A stretch of 64,000 nt of DNA from Asticcacaulis benevestitus DSM 16100 = ATCC BAA-896 (GCF_000376105.1 NZ_AQWM01000001.1:612478-676477), one strand, 5' to 3'. Shown: positions 8,013 through 16,660, counted from the first letter of the stretch. Notes: generated by a model not told the origin, from the letters alone. Made by a program: numbers and translations.

Positions 8013-8372
8013 TTAGTAGCGCTCTTCCTGACCACCATCACGGTCGGATTGCAGGGCGCGGATCAGTTCGCTTTCCGACATCTGCATGTGCGACGGATCG
8101 GCCAGCAGGGCGAGGGTTTCGGCCTCTTCCTCGGCTTCGGTGCGCTCGTCAACGCGTTGCAGAGAAGCGATCAGGCTTTCGGTCAGCACGGTCGGCTCGA
8201 TGACGCCATCGGCGATTTCGCGCAAACTCACAACCGGGTTCTTGTCGTTGTCGCGGTCGACCAGAATCGACGAACCCGACGAGATGGCGCGGGCGCGATG
8301 CGCGGCCAGCAGAACGAGGTTGAAGCGGTTATCGATCTTTTCGACGCAATCTTCGACGGTGACGCGGGCCAT
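8013..8372 (-). CDS. rpoZ: RNA polymerase omega subunit
   Basis: Small RNA polymerase subunit that helps assemble beta'. [20 protein letters not shown] is the typical N-terminus, with the AAHRARAI segment and the SLREIADG motif following. The C-terminal half ([18 protein letters not shown] onward) is an acidic extension usual in alphaproteobacteria. Length is 119 residues. It lies upstream of rel, as in many proteobacteria, but a strong terminator separates the two. Confidence 0.94.
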   Translation of the reverse strand: MARVTVEDCVEKIDNRFNLVLLAAHRARAISSGSSILVDRDNDKNPVVSLREIADGVIEPTVLTESLIASLQRVDERTEAEEEAETLALLADPSHMQMSESELIRALQSDRDGGQEERY

Positions 8373-8598
8373 GCAGGAACCTCAATATAGTAGCGTCTTC
8401 GCTTGGCCTGCACAGGATGAGGCGGCCATAGGGCGAGGACAAAAAAGTCATGAACCGGTGCCAATAGCGCGTGTCGCCGGAAAAGACAAGAAATTCATGA
8501 AATTTGTTGTGCGAGCGCAAGGCGTCGCCATTAAAGGCTGGCGGTTTGCCCGCAAATCCTTATTGACGCGTGCCGGTCAATCGTGACAGAACCCGCCC

Positions 8599-8652
8599 AT
8601 GATCACGTCCAAAGCCCTAAACGCGCTCCTTATTGGCACCCTGATCGCTTAA
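8599..8652 (+). CDS. Candidate leuA leader peptide
   Basis: A 17-codon frame, MITSKALNALLIGTLIA, lies 176 bases upstream of leuA. Four of its 17 codons are Leu and three are Ile. Its last codons and stop lie in a 9-bp hairpin (8640-8663) that shares two bases with a following hairpin plus T-run (8662-8687). Leader-peptide attenuation of branched-chain amino acid genes is known in alphaproteobacteria. Assignment here rests only on composition and position. No strong ribosome binding site is seen before the ATG. Confidence 0.45.
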   Translation: MITSKALNALLIGTLIA

Positions 8653-8687
8653 CTGCGGTCAGGCGAAAGTCGTTTGCGTCTTTTTTT
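8640..8687 (+). promoter_or_regulatory. Candidate attenuator of leuA
   Basis: Hairpin 1 pairs CCTGATCGC (8640-8648) with GCGGTCAGG (8655-8663) with one G-U pair, and it spans the leader-peptide stop. Hairpin 2 pairs GGCGAAAG (8662-8669) with TTTGCGTC-type bases to 8680, with one mismatch and G-U pairs, and is followed by seven T residues (8681-8687). The two overlap by two bases, so they are alternatives at their junction. The regulatory reading is inference. Confidence 0.45.
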
Positions 8688-8828
8688 GGCTTTATCCCCG
8701 TTTCGGGTTTTGATCATGTTCTCCCATCTGCTATCTCTCCCGCGCATTCGCCCCGGCTTCGTATCCTGAAGCTTCGAGCCTTCGCGCGTCACACTCGCAC
8801 TCTTTAAGACCTATAAGGGTTTCCACCC

Positions 8829-10505
8829 ATGATGCTGACCAATCCCGACACCAAGTACCGTCCGTTTTCCCTGGGCGTCAACATGTCCGACCGCACCTGG
8901 CCGGACAAGGTGACCACGAAAGCGCCGCGCTGGCTCTCCACCGATCTGCGCGATGGCAATCAGGCGCTGGCCGATCCGATGGATGTCGACAAGAAGCTGA
9001 TGTTCTTCAAGCTTCTGCTCAGCGTGGGTCTCAAGGAGATTGAGGTCGGCTTCCCATCGGCATCGCAGACCGAGTTCGATTTCGTGCGCAAGCTGATCGA
9101 GGAAAACCTGATCCCCGACGACGTCACCATCCAGGTGCTGACGCAATCGCGCGAAGACCTGATCAAGCGCTCGTTCGAGGCCCTGCGCGGCGCCAAAAAG
9201 GCGATCGTGCACCTCTACAATGCGACGAGCCCCCTCTTCCGCCGCGTCGTGTTCAACATGGACAAGCCGGACGTGCTGGCACTGGCGCGCAAGGGCATGG
9301 GCCTGCTGGTCGCCGAGGCCGCTGCGCAGCCGGAAACCGAATGGGGCTTCGAGTACAGCCCGGAAACCTTCACCGCCACCGAGCCCGAGTTCGCGCTTGA
9401 GGTCTGCAACGCCGTAATCGAAGTTGTGCAGCCGACGCCATTAAAGCCTTTGATCCTCAACCTGCCGGCCACCGTCGAGGTCGCCGGTCCGCACACCTAT
9501 GCCGACCAGATCGAATGGTTCTGCCGCCACATCAGCAAGCGCGACAGCGTGGTCATCAGCCTGCACCCGCACAATGACCGCGGCACCGGCACCGCCGCCG
9601 CCGAACTGGCCCTGCTGGCCGGCGCCGACCGCATCGAAGGCTGCCTGTTCGGCAATGGCGAGCGCACCGGCAATGTCGATCTGGTGACCCTGGCACTCAA
9701 TCTCTATACGCAGGGCGTGTCGCCGGAGCTCGACTTCTCCCACATGCGCGAGGTCGTGAAGACGGTCGAACACTGCAACAATATCCCGGTCCATCCGCGC
9801 CACCCCTACGCCGGCGAACTGGTCTTCACCGCCTTCTCAGGCTCGCACCAGGACGCCATCAAGAAGGGCTTCGCGGCCCACGAGAAGCGTAACGACGGCT
9901 ACTGGGAAATGCCCTATCTGCCGATCGATCCGGCCGATCTCGGCGAAAGCTACGAGGCCGTGATCCGCGTCAACTCCCAGTCCGGAAAGGGGGGGATAGC
10001 GTGGATTCTTGAGCAAAATCATGGCCTGAAGCTACCCCGCCCCTTTCAGGTAGACTTCTCGAAGAAGATTCAGGACATCACCGACGCCTCGGCCAAGGAA
10101 GTCAGCGGCACGGATCTGTGGGACGCCTTCCAGGCGGCTTACCACCTGACCGGCCCGCAGGCCTACGAGCTGATCGAATACGACCATAAGGGGCCGGTGC
10201 GTTCCGGCGCCACACGCACCTTCGTGGGCAGGATCATCAAGGATGGTATCGAGACCTCGGTCATTGGCCATGGCAATGGCCTGATCTCCAGCGCCGTGCG
10301 CGGGCTCAATTCGCACTATGATCTGGGCCTTGAAGTGGTCGATTACGCCGAACACGCGCTCAATGTCGGCAGCGAAAGCCAGGCGGTGGCCTATGTCGAG
10401 TGCAGGGCCGGCGACCGCACGGTCTTTGGCGTCGGCATTGATCACGATGTCGCCACGGCCAGCATCAAGGCTGTGCTTTCGGCCGCCAACGCCCTGAAGG
10501 TGTAG
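8829..10505 (+). CDS. leuA: 2-isopropylmalate synthase
   Basis: Condenses acetyl-CoA with 2-oxoisovalerate, the committed step of leucine synthesis. The catalytic TIM barrel carries [11 protein letters not shown] near the N-terminus, [19 protein letters not shown], the metal-binding [22 protein letters not shown] and the [19 protein letters not shown] signature. A C-terminal allosteric-type domain follows (from about residue 430). At 558 residues it belongs to the longer LeuA type. Two ATG codons stand together at 8829, with AAGGG about 10 bases upstream. It is preceded by a possible attenuator and has no other leu genes beside it. Confidence 0.95.
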   Translation: MMLTNPDTKYRPFSLGVNMSDRTWPDKVTTKAPRWLSTDLRDGNQALADPMDVDKKLMFFKLLLSVGLKEIEVGFPSASQTEFDFVRKLIEENLIPDDVTIQVLTQSREDLIKRSFEALRGAKKAIVHLYNATSPLFRRVVFNMDKPDVLALARKGMGLLVAEAAAQPETEWGFEYSPETFTATEPEFALEVCNAVIEVVQPTPLKPLILNLPATVEVAGPHTYADQIEWFCRHISKRDSVVISLHPHNDRGTGTAAAELALLAGADRIEGCLFGNGERTGNVDLVTLALNLYTQGVSPELDFSHMREVVKTVEHCNNIPVHPRHPYAGELVFTAFSGSHQDAIKKGFAAHEKRNDGYWEMPYLPIDPADLGESYEAVIRVNSQSGKGGIAWILEQNHGLKLPRPFQVDFSKKIQDITDASAKEVSGTDLWDAFQAAYHLTGPQAYELIEYDHKGPVRSGATRTFVGRIIKDGIETSVIGHGNGLISSAVRGLNSHYDLGLEVVDYAEHALNVGSESQAVAYVECRAGDRTVFGVGIDHDVATASIKAVLSAANALKV

Positions 10506-10519
10506 AGACTTGCCCACGG

Positions 10520-10556
10520 CCCTCTTTTGGGATTAAGTTAACATCACAAAAGAGGG
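10520..10556 (+). promoter_or_regulatory. Hairpin over the ribosome binding site of the SLATT-like gene
   Basis: CCCTCTTTTG (10520-10529) pairs perfectly with CAAAAGAGGG (10547-10556). The right arm includes part of the AGAGGGGG that precedes the GTG start at 10564. No T-run follows, so it does not look like a leuA terminator. It could hold translation of the downstream gene in check. Confidence 0.45.
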
Positions 10557-10563
10557 GGCGTCC

Positions 10564-11058
10564 GTGGGGGATAGCGATAAAGTGTCAGACGACTTCATGC
10601 GTATTTTGCATGAGACGGAGACGCGCGTGCGCCACTCGGCCCACGCCCACTGGTCAGCGACCAACCGCATGGATACGCTCAACCGCTTCAGTACGGCCTC
10701 GACCCTGATCGGCGGGTTTCTGGTGTCGCTGCTGGCGGCTTTGCCTGTGCTCTACAAGGATCTTTACCTGCCGCACAGCGATGCCCTTAACGCCGCCCTG
10801 TTTGTGCTCGGCGGCGGCGTCTCGGTCATTTCGATCATGCAGGCGGTTCAACGTTGGGGCGAACGCTCGCAGAGCCATTTCAACGCCGCCAACGCCTATT
10901 CGAGCCTGCGGCGCAAGCTGGAAATCCTGCGTCTCAACCTGCCCGGCAGCGCACCGCACCTGAGCGTCATTCTGGAAGACCTGCGCCAGCTCGGCGAAAC
11001 CGCGCCAGCCGTGCCCGAAGGCTTATGGAACAAGGCGATCCGGGCGGTGAAAGCTTAA
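10564..11058 (+). CDS. SLATT-like two-helix membrane protein
   Basis: Predicted inner-membrane protein of 164 residues with a GTG start. Two hydrophobic helices (TASTLIGGFLVSLLAALPV and ALFVLGGGVSVISIMQAV) are followed by a cytoplasmic helix HFNAANAYSSLRRKLEILRL. This arrangement resembles the SLATT domain family, whose members are proposed membrane effectors in nucleotide-signalling immune systems. No SMODS, SLOG or nuclease partner is next to it. The family call rests on architecture and the NAANAYSSLRRKLE motif and needs a profile search. Function is unknown. Confidence 0.65.
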   Translation: MGDSDKVSDDFMRILHETETRVRHSAHAHWSATNRMDTLNRFSTASTLIGGFLVSLLAALPVLYKDLYLPHSDALNAALFVLGGGVSVISIMQAVQRWGERSQSHFNAANAYSSLRRKLEILRLNLPGSAPHLSVILEDLRQLGETAPAVPEGLWNKAIRAVKA

Positions 11059-11064
11059 GGATTT

Positions 11065-11115
11065 AACACGGAAAGGCACGGATGCCGCTGCGCATCATCC
11101 GTGCCTTTCCGTGTT
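11065..11115. terminator. Long perfect hairpin between convergent genes
   Basis: A 20-bp perfect inverted repeat (11065-11084 with 11096-11115) has an 11-base loop. Its inner GATGC/GCATC can pair in a second register. It sits between the SLATT-like gene and the nuclease and could end both transcripts, though T-runs are weak. Confidence 0.6.
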
Positions 11116-11125
11116 CAACGCTTTC

Positions 11126-11605
11126 CTACCTCGGATGCTCCCGGCGATATTGCACCGGGCTTTGGAAACCGCGCGCCCAGGCGCCGCGTTTATGCGCACG
11201 GGCATCGGCCTCCTCATCCATGTAGTCGAGCGTGAAACTGCGGTAATCGACCGCCAGTCCGCGCCGCACCATCTCGGCCCCGAGGTCAAGGCCTGACGGT
11301 AGCTTGCAAATCGCAACTATACGGCCGTACTGGTCATGATCCTGCTGCCGACAGGTGATGATCCGGCCTTCCATCAACCCACGCAAAGCAGACGTCGCCT
11401 CGACGCCGCAGCGAAAGCGGCCACAGGTCTGATCATGCTCGAAGGCATCTATCCCGAACAGGCGCACATGCCGGCGTTTGATCACCAGGGTGTCGCCATC
11501 AATGGCATAGGCGCTGCCGGTCACGACCGGCGGTTTCGCCAGCACCGGCCACGCCAGAACACTTAAGGTCAAACAGAGCGTAACCGAACGTGACATCTGA
11601 AACAT
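11126..11605 (-). CDS. Secreted thermonuclease-family nuclease
   Basis: Staphylococcal-nuclease-like (OB-fold) enzyme. From the ATG at 11605 the protein begins with a signal peptide (MFQMSRSVTLCLTLSVLAWPVLAK). The fold shows IDGDTLVIKRRHVRLFGIDAFE, where Asp and Arg correspond to Ca-binding and catalytic positions, then DQYGRIVAIC and LGAEMVRRGLAVDYR. An upstream in-frame extension to 11770 is unlikely to be translated because it is encoded by a tandem near-repeat of GTCAAGTCGCTTGGC type at about 11739-11765. Expected to act outside the cytoplasm. Confidence 0.82.
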   Translation of the reverse strand: MFQMSRSVTLCLTLSVLAWPVLAKPPVVTGSAYAIDGDTLVIKRRHVRLFGIDAFEHDQTCGRFRCGVEATSALRGLMEGRIITCRQQDHDQYGRIVAICKLPSGLDLGAEMVRRGLAVDYRSFTLDYMDEEADARAHKRGAWARGFQSPVQYRREHPR

Positions 11606-11858
11606 GTGTTTACGGTTGCGCAAAACGTCCAAACCCTCTACTTGCCCGCCCATGATTACCAACTTCGCCAACGCCTTCGCGCTCACACACATTGACATCA
11701 TGTCCAAGCTTATTTGGGCGTGCCAATCGCTTAACGTCAAGTCGCTTGGCGTCAAGTCCGCTTCGCGCAAGACCTCCTAGGCGACTGATCCGAACGATCG
11801 CGCCCCTACCCGTTTCACGGGGCGCTTGAGAGACACAAAGGCGCCCGCAAAGGCCCAG

Positions 11859-12860
11859 ATGTCCGACCAGCCCGCACCGAAAAGCCCGCTTTCAGCCCCA
11901 TGGTTATTGACCTGGGGCGGCTATATCCTGGCCATGCTGGGCGCGTTCCTTTTCGCCAGCAAGGGCATCTGGATCAAGCTGGCCTATGCCTACGATATCG
12001 ACGCCTCGGCCCTGATGGCGCTGCGCCTGTCGATTGCCACGCCGTTCTTCGTCGTCTTCGGCATCCTGACCTTCCTGCGCGCCAAATCCAAGGGCACCAA
12101 CACCCTGCCGCCGATCGACCGCCAGCCGGGATTGTATATCCGCACACTGCTGGTCGGCGCGCTTGGCTACTGGCTGGCCAGCTATACCGATTTCGAAAGC
12201 CTGACAACGCTGTCGCCGCAATTCGAGCGCCTGATCCTCTTCACCTACCCCCTGTTCGTCATTCTGTTCGGCGCCATGTTCTTCAAGCAGCCTTTCCGCC
12301 TGAAGGCCGTATGGGCGTTTGCGATCAGCTATGCCGGGCTGGCGATGGTCTTCATCACCGACCTGAACGCGCACGGCTCGGCCATCGTGGTCGGCGCCCT
12401 GTGGTGCATGGTGTCGTCGGTGGCGTTTGCCATGTACCTGCTGCTGGCCAAGCCATTGATCAAGCGCATGGGACCATCGCTCTTTACCTCATGGGCGATG
12501 AGCGGCGCCGCCATCGCCACCGGCACGCACTTCCTGCTGGTGCACAAGATCAGCGACATACACATGACGCCGCCGCTGCTCACTCTGGTGATCGGACTGG
12601 CGATCGGCGCCACCGTCCTGCCGAGCTACCTGACCAATTTCGCGCTCAGCCGCATTTCGTCACAGGCCAATGCCGTGATCAGTTTCATCAATCCGATCTT
12701 CACCCTGGCCATGAGCGCCCTGATCCTTAACCAGCGCATCAGCCCGTCGGATCTCATCGGCACCCTGCTGGTTCTGACCGGGGTCGGTCTCTATATCTGG
12801 ATCGACCAGCGTGCAACGCGGCGCGAGGCGGAAGCTCAGCTCGCGACATCCAAAGGATAA
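11859..12860 (+). CDS. EamA-type DMT permease
   Basis: Integral membrane transporter with about ten helices in two EamA repeats (first from WGGYILAMLGAFLFASKGIW, second from GALWCMVSSVAFAMYLLLAK). The conserved end-of-domain pattern, in which NALISFINPIF-type residues precede LNQRISPSDLIGTLLVLTGV, is present. Substrate unknown; relatives export metabolites or amino acids. I choose the ATG at 11859 over a TTG at 11826. The last 25 bases overlap folK, which is transcribed toward it. Confidence 0.85.
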   Translation: MSDQPAPKSPLSAPWLLTWGGYILAMLGAFLFASKGIWIKLAYAYDIDASALMALRLSIATPFFVVFGILTFLRAKSKGTNTLPPIDRQPGLYIRTLLVGALGYWLASYTDFESLTTLSPQFERLILFTYPLFVILFGAMFFKQPFRLKAVWAFAISYAGLAMVFITDLNAHGSAIVVGALWCMVSSVAFAMYLLLAKPLIKRMGPSLFTSWAMSGAAIATGTHFLLVHKISDIHMTPPLLTLVIGLAIGATVLPSYLTNFALSRISSQANAVISFINPIFTLAMSALILNQRISPSDLIGTLLVLTGVGLYIWIDQRATRREAEAQLATSKG

Positions 12861-13363
12861 GCGTCGCGGGCGACGGTGGCGCTTGCATAGAGGTCTTGCG
12901 CCGTCAGCCCCCTTATCGGGTGCACCCAGTCCGGTGCGATCTCGGCCAGCGGCCCCATGACAAAGGCGCGCTCGGCGGCGCGCGGATGCGGCAGGACCAG
13001 CCCGCTTTCGCCTTCCAGCACCAGGTCGCCATAGGCGACTAAATCGAGATCCAGCACGCGCGGCGTGTTCAGGCGACCATCACGCACACGCCCGGAATCT
13101 TCTTCGATGCCATGCAAAAGCTGCATTAAATCATTTGGTTGCAGATCAGTTGCAATTTGCAAGATGGCATTGAGATAGGGCGGATCACTCGGATCCGGCC
13201 AGGCCTGCGACGACCACAGACGTGAAATTTTGTTCACAATTAATCCACGCGCTTCCAAATCCTTGACAAGGCGCGCGAAAGCTTGCGATGCAGTCTGTTG
13301 ACCCGCCGACAGGTTTGAACCATAGGCGATAAAAATCGCCGTATTGCTGACGCTTCCCGCCAT
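12836..13363 (-). CDS. folK: Hydroxymethyldihydropterin pyrophosphokinase
   Basis: HPPK transfers pyrophosphate from ATP to 6-hydroxymethyl-7,8-dihydropterin in folate synthesis. The N-terminal IFIAYGSNLSAGQQTASQAF, the central YLNAILQIATDLQP and the diagnostic PRVLDLDLVAYGD and LVLPHPRAAERAFVMGPLAEIAP motifs are clear. The ATG at 13363 gives 175 residues. A much longer open frame upstream is antisense to the NYN gene and is not used. The start is 33 bp from the divergent NYN gene. Confidence 0.93.
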   Translation of the reverse strand: MAGSVSNTAIFIAYGSNLSAGQQTASQAFARLVKDLEARGLIVNKISRLWSSQAWPDPSDPPYLNAILQIATDLQPNDLMQLLHGIEEDSGRVRDGRLNTPRVLDLDLVAYGDLVLEGESGLVLPHPRAAERAFVMGPLAEIAPDWVHPIRGLTAQDLYASATVARDAYPLDVAS

Positions 13364-13396
13364 TTTAACCGCACATTCTCGTGGAATTATTTCACT

Positions 13397-13987
13397 ATGA
13401 GCTTTTATCCCACCGACCGTATCGCGCTTTTTATTGATGGTGCCAACCTCTATTCGGCCGCCAAGGCGCTCAATTTCGACATCGACTATCGCAAGCTGCT
13501 CGATGAATTCAAAAAGCGCGGTATTCTGATCCGTGCCTACTATTATACCGCCCTGGTCGAGGGCGACGATTACTCGCCGATCCGCCCGCTTGTCGACTGG
13601 CTCGATTACAACGGCTTCTCCCTGATCACCAAATCGGCCCGGGAATATACCGACGCGCAAGGGCGCAAGCGCTGGCGCGGTGACATGGATATCGAAATCG
13701 CCTGTGACATGATGGAAATGGCCGAACACGCCGACCATCTGGTGCTGTTCTCCGGCGATGGTGACTTCCGCCGCCTGATCGAGTCCGTACAACGTAAGGG
13801 CGCGCGCGTCACCGTCGTTTCCACCGTCAAGTCGTCGCCGCCCATGACCTCCGACGAACTGCGCCGGCAGGCCGATACCTTCGTCGATCTGGCCGATCTC
13901 GCTACGGTTGTCGGTCGTCCACGTTCCAGCCACGCCAATCCGCCGAAATTCCTCGGCACCGAGGATGATGACGACGACACGATTTGA
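13397..13987 (+). CDS. NYN-domain protein, LabA-like
   Basis: PIN-like NYN-domain protein, a family of predicted metal-dependent RNases. The N-terminal ALFIDGANLYSAAK holds the first conserved Asp and Asn, and the second acidic cluster is KRWRGDMDIEIACDMM followed by VLFSGDGDFRRLI. A short acidic tail (EDDDDDTI) ends the protein. It lies divergently 33 bp from folK. RNA substrate unknown. Orthologues are common in Caulobacterales and other alphaproteobacteria. Confidence 0.85.
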   Translation: MSFYPTDRIALFIDGANLYSAAKALNFDIDYRKLLDEFKKRGILIRAYYYTALVEGDDYSPIRPLVDWLDYNGFSLITKSAREYTDAQGRKRWRGDMDIEIACDMMEMAEHADHLVLFSGDGDFRRLIESVQRKGARVTVVSTVKSSPPMTSDELRRQADTFVDLADLATVVGRPRSSHANPPKFLGTEDDDDDTI

Positions 13988-14042
13988 TGGCTTATCGGCG
14001 CAGGCGCATCTTCCCCGCCCTTTTTACCCCTAAGGTTTGACG

Positions 14043-14822
14043 ATGGATCTCGGTATCAGCGGACGTTACGCGCTTGTGTGCGCCTCCAGTCAGGGACTGG
14101 GCAAGGCCTGCGCGCTCGAACTGGCGAAAGCCGGCTGCACGGTGGTGATCAACGGCCGCGACGCGGACAAGCTGGAAGCGGTGGCCGAGGAAATACGCGC
14201 CGCGACGGGTGCTATCATCATCACGGTGGCCGGTGATGTCAGTCTGGCGGCAACGCAAAGCGCGCTGATAAGCGCGGTGCCGCAGGTCGATATTCTGGTC
14301 AATAACAATGGCGGCCCGCCCTACCGCGATTTCCGCCAGATCGACCGCGCCGCCATGCTGGAAGGCGTGACCGGCAATATGGTGACGCCAATCGAACTGG
14401 TGCAGAAGGTGATCGACGGTATGGTGGCGCGTGGTTTCGGCCGGATCGTCAACATCACCTCGGGGTCGGTGAAAATGCCGCTGAGCGGTCTTGATCTGTC
14501 GAGCGGCGCCCGCCTTGGCCTGACCGGCTTTCTGGCGGGTGTGGCGCGCAGCGTGGCGCACGCCAATGTGACGATCAACTTCCTGCTGCCGGGTTCGTTC
14601 GATACCGCGCGCCAGACCAGCGGTCTGAGCAAGAAGGCTGCTGATCGCGGGGTAGATGTCGCCACGGTCAAGGCCGAGAGCGAAGCAGGTATTCCGGCTA
14701 AGCGCTTTGGCGAGCCCTCAGAATTTGGCGCGGCCTGCGCGTTTTTATGCTCGGCTCAAGCCGGTTATATCACCGGACAGAGCCTGCTGATCGACGGCGG
14801 CGCTTTTCCGGGTGTGCTATGA
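14043..14822 (+). CDS. Atypical short-chain dehydrogenase/reductase
   Basis: Rossmann-fold SDR of 259 residues. The cofactor region ALVCASSQGLGKACALELA is a modified TGxxxGxG, and DILVNNNGGPPYRDF replaces the usual NNAG context. The catalytic YxxxK is missing: the segment LDLSSGARLGLTGF has Ser at the Tyr position and Arg at the Lys position. The C-terminal RFGEPSEFGAACAFLCS and YITGQSLLIDGG motifs are normal. This matches a known BKR-like SDR subgroup that lacks the standard tetrad, so the reaction is uncertain. The ATG at 14043 has TAAGG upstream. Its stop overlaps the next gene (ATGA). Confidence 0.85.
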   Translation: MDLGISGRYALVCASSQGLGKACALELAKAGCTVVINGRDADKLEAVAEEIRAATGAIIITVAGDVSLAATQSALISAVPQVDILVNNNGGPPYRDFRQIDRAAMLEGVTGNMVTPIELVQKVIDGMVARGFGRIVNITSGSVKMPLSGLDLSSGARLGLTGFLAGVARSVAHANVTINFLLPGSFDTARQTSGLSKKAADRGVDVATVKAESEAGIPAKRFGEPSEFGAACAFLCSAQAGYITGQSLLIDGGAFPGVL

Positions 14823-15139
14823 TGCCTGATGCTTTCGACGAATACTGCAGCCTTTTCCATCAAGATATTTTCGAGGAGTACGGTAGCTTGGAAAATGCCA
14901 CCGCGGGCAATGTTGCCGATCTCAGGCTAGAAAATTTGAAGGCATTGCAAGTCTATCTTGAGACTATCTTGGTACGCGAGGATATAAGTCTCAAAAGTTT
15001 GCTGCGTAAAACGATCAGTGACATCTGGTTTGGAAATGCGAAAAGCGCGCGGTACTTTTTAGAGCAAACACTTCAAGCAACCCGCGACAGGCTACATAAA
15101 ATTCGCGATGATAAGATCAAACTTTATTCTCGCGAATAA
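14819..15139 (+). CDS. Small protein resembling CdiI_2-type immunity proteins
   Basis: Predicted cytosolic, helical protein of 106 residues with no signal peptide or membrane segment. The N-terminal EYCSLFHQDIFEEYGSLE resembles the FHQD...EYG start of the CdiI_2 family of contact-dependent-inhibition immunity proteins. That assignment is by motif memory only. The start overlaps the SDR stop as ATGA, so it should be co-translated. Its codons are markedly more AT-rich than those of both neighbours, a sign of recent acquisition. No toxin gene is adjacent. Confidence 0.55.
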   Translation: MMPDAFDEYCSLFHQDIFEEYGSLENATAGNVADLRLENLKALQVYLETILVREDISLKSLLRKTISDIWFGNAKSARYFLEQTLQATRDRLHKIRDDKIKLYSRE

Positions 15140-15141
15140 CC

Positions 15142-15612
15142 TTACCCCTTATCCCGCATCAGACGGGCCTTATCGCGTGCCCAGTCGCGGTCGGCGCTGG
15201 CTTCACGTTTGTCGTGCAGTTTCTTGCCCTTGGCGAGGGCGATTTCCAGCTTCACCAGACCCTTGTCATTGAAGAACAGCTTGGTCGGGATGATCGTCAT
15301 GCCTTCACGCTGGATGGCCACCATGAAACGGCTGATTTCTTTCCGATGGAGCAGCAGTTTGCGCGGTCGGCGCGGCTCATGGTTAAAGCGGTTGGCGTGG
15401 CCGTAAATCGGGATATCGGCATTGATCAGGCACAGTTCGTCGCCATTCTCGATGCTGACATAGGATTCAGCAATATTAGCCCGTCCCTGACGCAGCGCCT
15501 TGACCTCGGTGCCGGTCAGGGCGATCCCCGCCTCGGTATTCTGTTCGAGGAAATAATCGAACTTCGCCCGACGGTTATCGGCGATCACCTTATAGGTGCT
15601 GATGACATCCAT
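15142..15612 (-). CDS. smpB: SsrA-binding protein
   Basis: Binds tmRNA and brings it to stalled ribosomes for trans-translation. The fold motifs [39 protein letters not shown] and [23 protein letters not shown] are present, with the basic C-terminal tail [16 protein letters not shown] that enters the decoding centre. Length is 156 residues. The start overlaps the dapA stop by one base (TAATG). The tmRNA gene itself is not in the window. Confidence 0.96.
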   Translation of the reverse strand: MDVISTYKVIADNRRAKFDYFLEQNTEAGIALTGTEVKALRQGRANIAESYVSIENGDELCLINADIPIYGHANRFNHEPRRPRKLLLHRKEISRFMVAIQREGMTIIPTKLFFNDKGLVKLEIALAKGKKLHDKREASADRDWARDKARLMRDKG

Positions 15613-16541
15613 TAGGCGGTGACCCGTTCCTGTCCCGCCAGCGGCACCCCGGCAAGAGTCAGTGCCTGATCAACCAGCGGGCGCACGGCTTGCGAACAGG
15701 CGACGATCGGCAGACGCACCTCATCGGTGCAGAGACCAAGGCGGCTCATGGCATACTTGGTGGGCGATGGCGAGGAATCGGCGAACAAAACCTTGTGCAG
15801 GGTGATCAGCTTGTCCTGCCACTGCAGCGCCGTCTCATAAGCGTTCTGGGCGACCGCCTCATACATGGCCACCACCTGCGCCGGCGCGACGTTCGAGGTC
15901 ACCGAAATGACGCCGTGGCCGCCATGCGCCAGATAGCCGAGCAGGGTCGGGTCATCGCCGGAGATATAGGAGAAGCTGCCTTCAATCATCAGACGCATCT
16001 GGCTGATGCGTTCCAGATCGCCGGTGGCGTCCTTGATGCCGACGATGTTCGGCAGTTTGGCGAGGCGCGCCACGGTCTCGTTGCTCATATCCACGACGGT
16101 GCGGCCTGGCACATTGTACAGCAGGGCCGGAATCTGGACATTGTCATTCAGCGCCTTGAAGTGCTGGTACAGGCCTTCCTGCGACGGCTTGTTATAATAG
16201 GGCGCGACGACCAGGACGGCATCGGCGCCGACCTCCTTGGCGTGATGGGCCAGTTCCAGCGTCTCGGCGGTATTGTTCGAGCCGGCGCCGGCGATCACCT
16301 TGATACGCCCCGCCACCTTTTCGACGCACAGCTTCACGACGGCGCGATGCTCTTCCATGGTCAGGGTCGAGGTCTCGCCCGTGGTGCCAACCGGCACAAT
16401 GCCGTGCACGCCGCCGGCGATCTGAAACTCGACCAGTTTCTCCAGCGCCGCATAATCAACCTCGCCCCCCTTGAAGGGCGTCACCAGAGCGGTAATTACG
16501 CCGCGGAAAAGGGGTTGTGCAGCTCTGTCGGTCATCGTCAT
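15612..16541 (-). CDS. dapA: 4-hydroxy-tetrahydrodipicolinate synthase
   Basis: Class I aldolase-type enzyme that condenses pyruvate with aspartate semialdehyde on the lysine and diaminopimelate route. The motif [19 protein letters not shown], then [20 protein letters not shown], then [16 protein letters not shown] with the active-site Tyr, and the Schiff-base Lys in [14 protein letters not shown] are all present. Length is 309 residues. It is followed by smpB with a one-base overlap and is divergent from the lytic transglycosylase. Confidence 0.95.
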   Translation of the reverse strand: MTMTDRAAQPLFRGVITALVTPFKGGEVDYAALEKLVEFQIAGGVHGIVPVGTTGETSTLTMEEHRAVVKLCVEKVAGRIKVIAGAGSNNTAETLELAHHAKEVGADAVLVVAPYYNKPSQEGLYQHFKALNDNVQIPALLYNVPGRTVVDMSNETVARLAKLPNIVGIKDATGDLERISQMRLMIEGSFSYISGDDPTLLGYLAHGGHGVISVTSNVAPAQVVAMYEAVAQNAYETALQWQDKLITLHKVLFADSSPSPTKYAMSRLGLCTDEVRLPIVACSQAVRPLVDQALTLAGVPLAGQERVTA

Positions 16542-16637
16542 CTTGTCTTCTGGCTCTCATCTCACCGCAAACACGGAAAGTTGTGGCTTTTCGGCCATCT
16601 CCGGCTTTGGATTATATGAAAATAGCCATAGATAAGC

Positions 16638-16660
16638 AAAGCCATCGTCGCAATGGCTTT
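16638..16660. repeat. Short inverted repeat in the dapA-slt spacer
   Basis: AAAGCCAT (16638-16645) and ATGGCTTT (16653-16660) form an 8-bp stem in the 180-bp divergent promoter region. It is followed by an AT-rich stretch that probably holds the transglycosylase promoter. It may be an operator, but no regulator is known. Confidence 0.3.

Noticed and set aside
8583..8807. A 74-codon + strand frame before leuA
   Set aside because: It overlaps the leader-peptide and hairpin region in another frame and has no protein-like features.
13364..13933. N-terminal extension of folK to 13933
   Set aside because: The extra 190 codons are antisense to the NYN gene and no folK homologue has such a domain.
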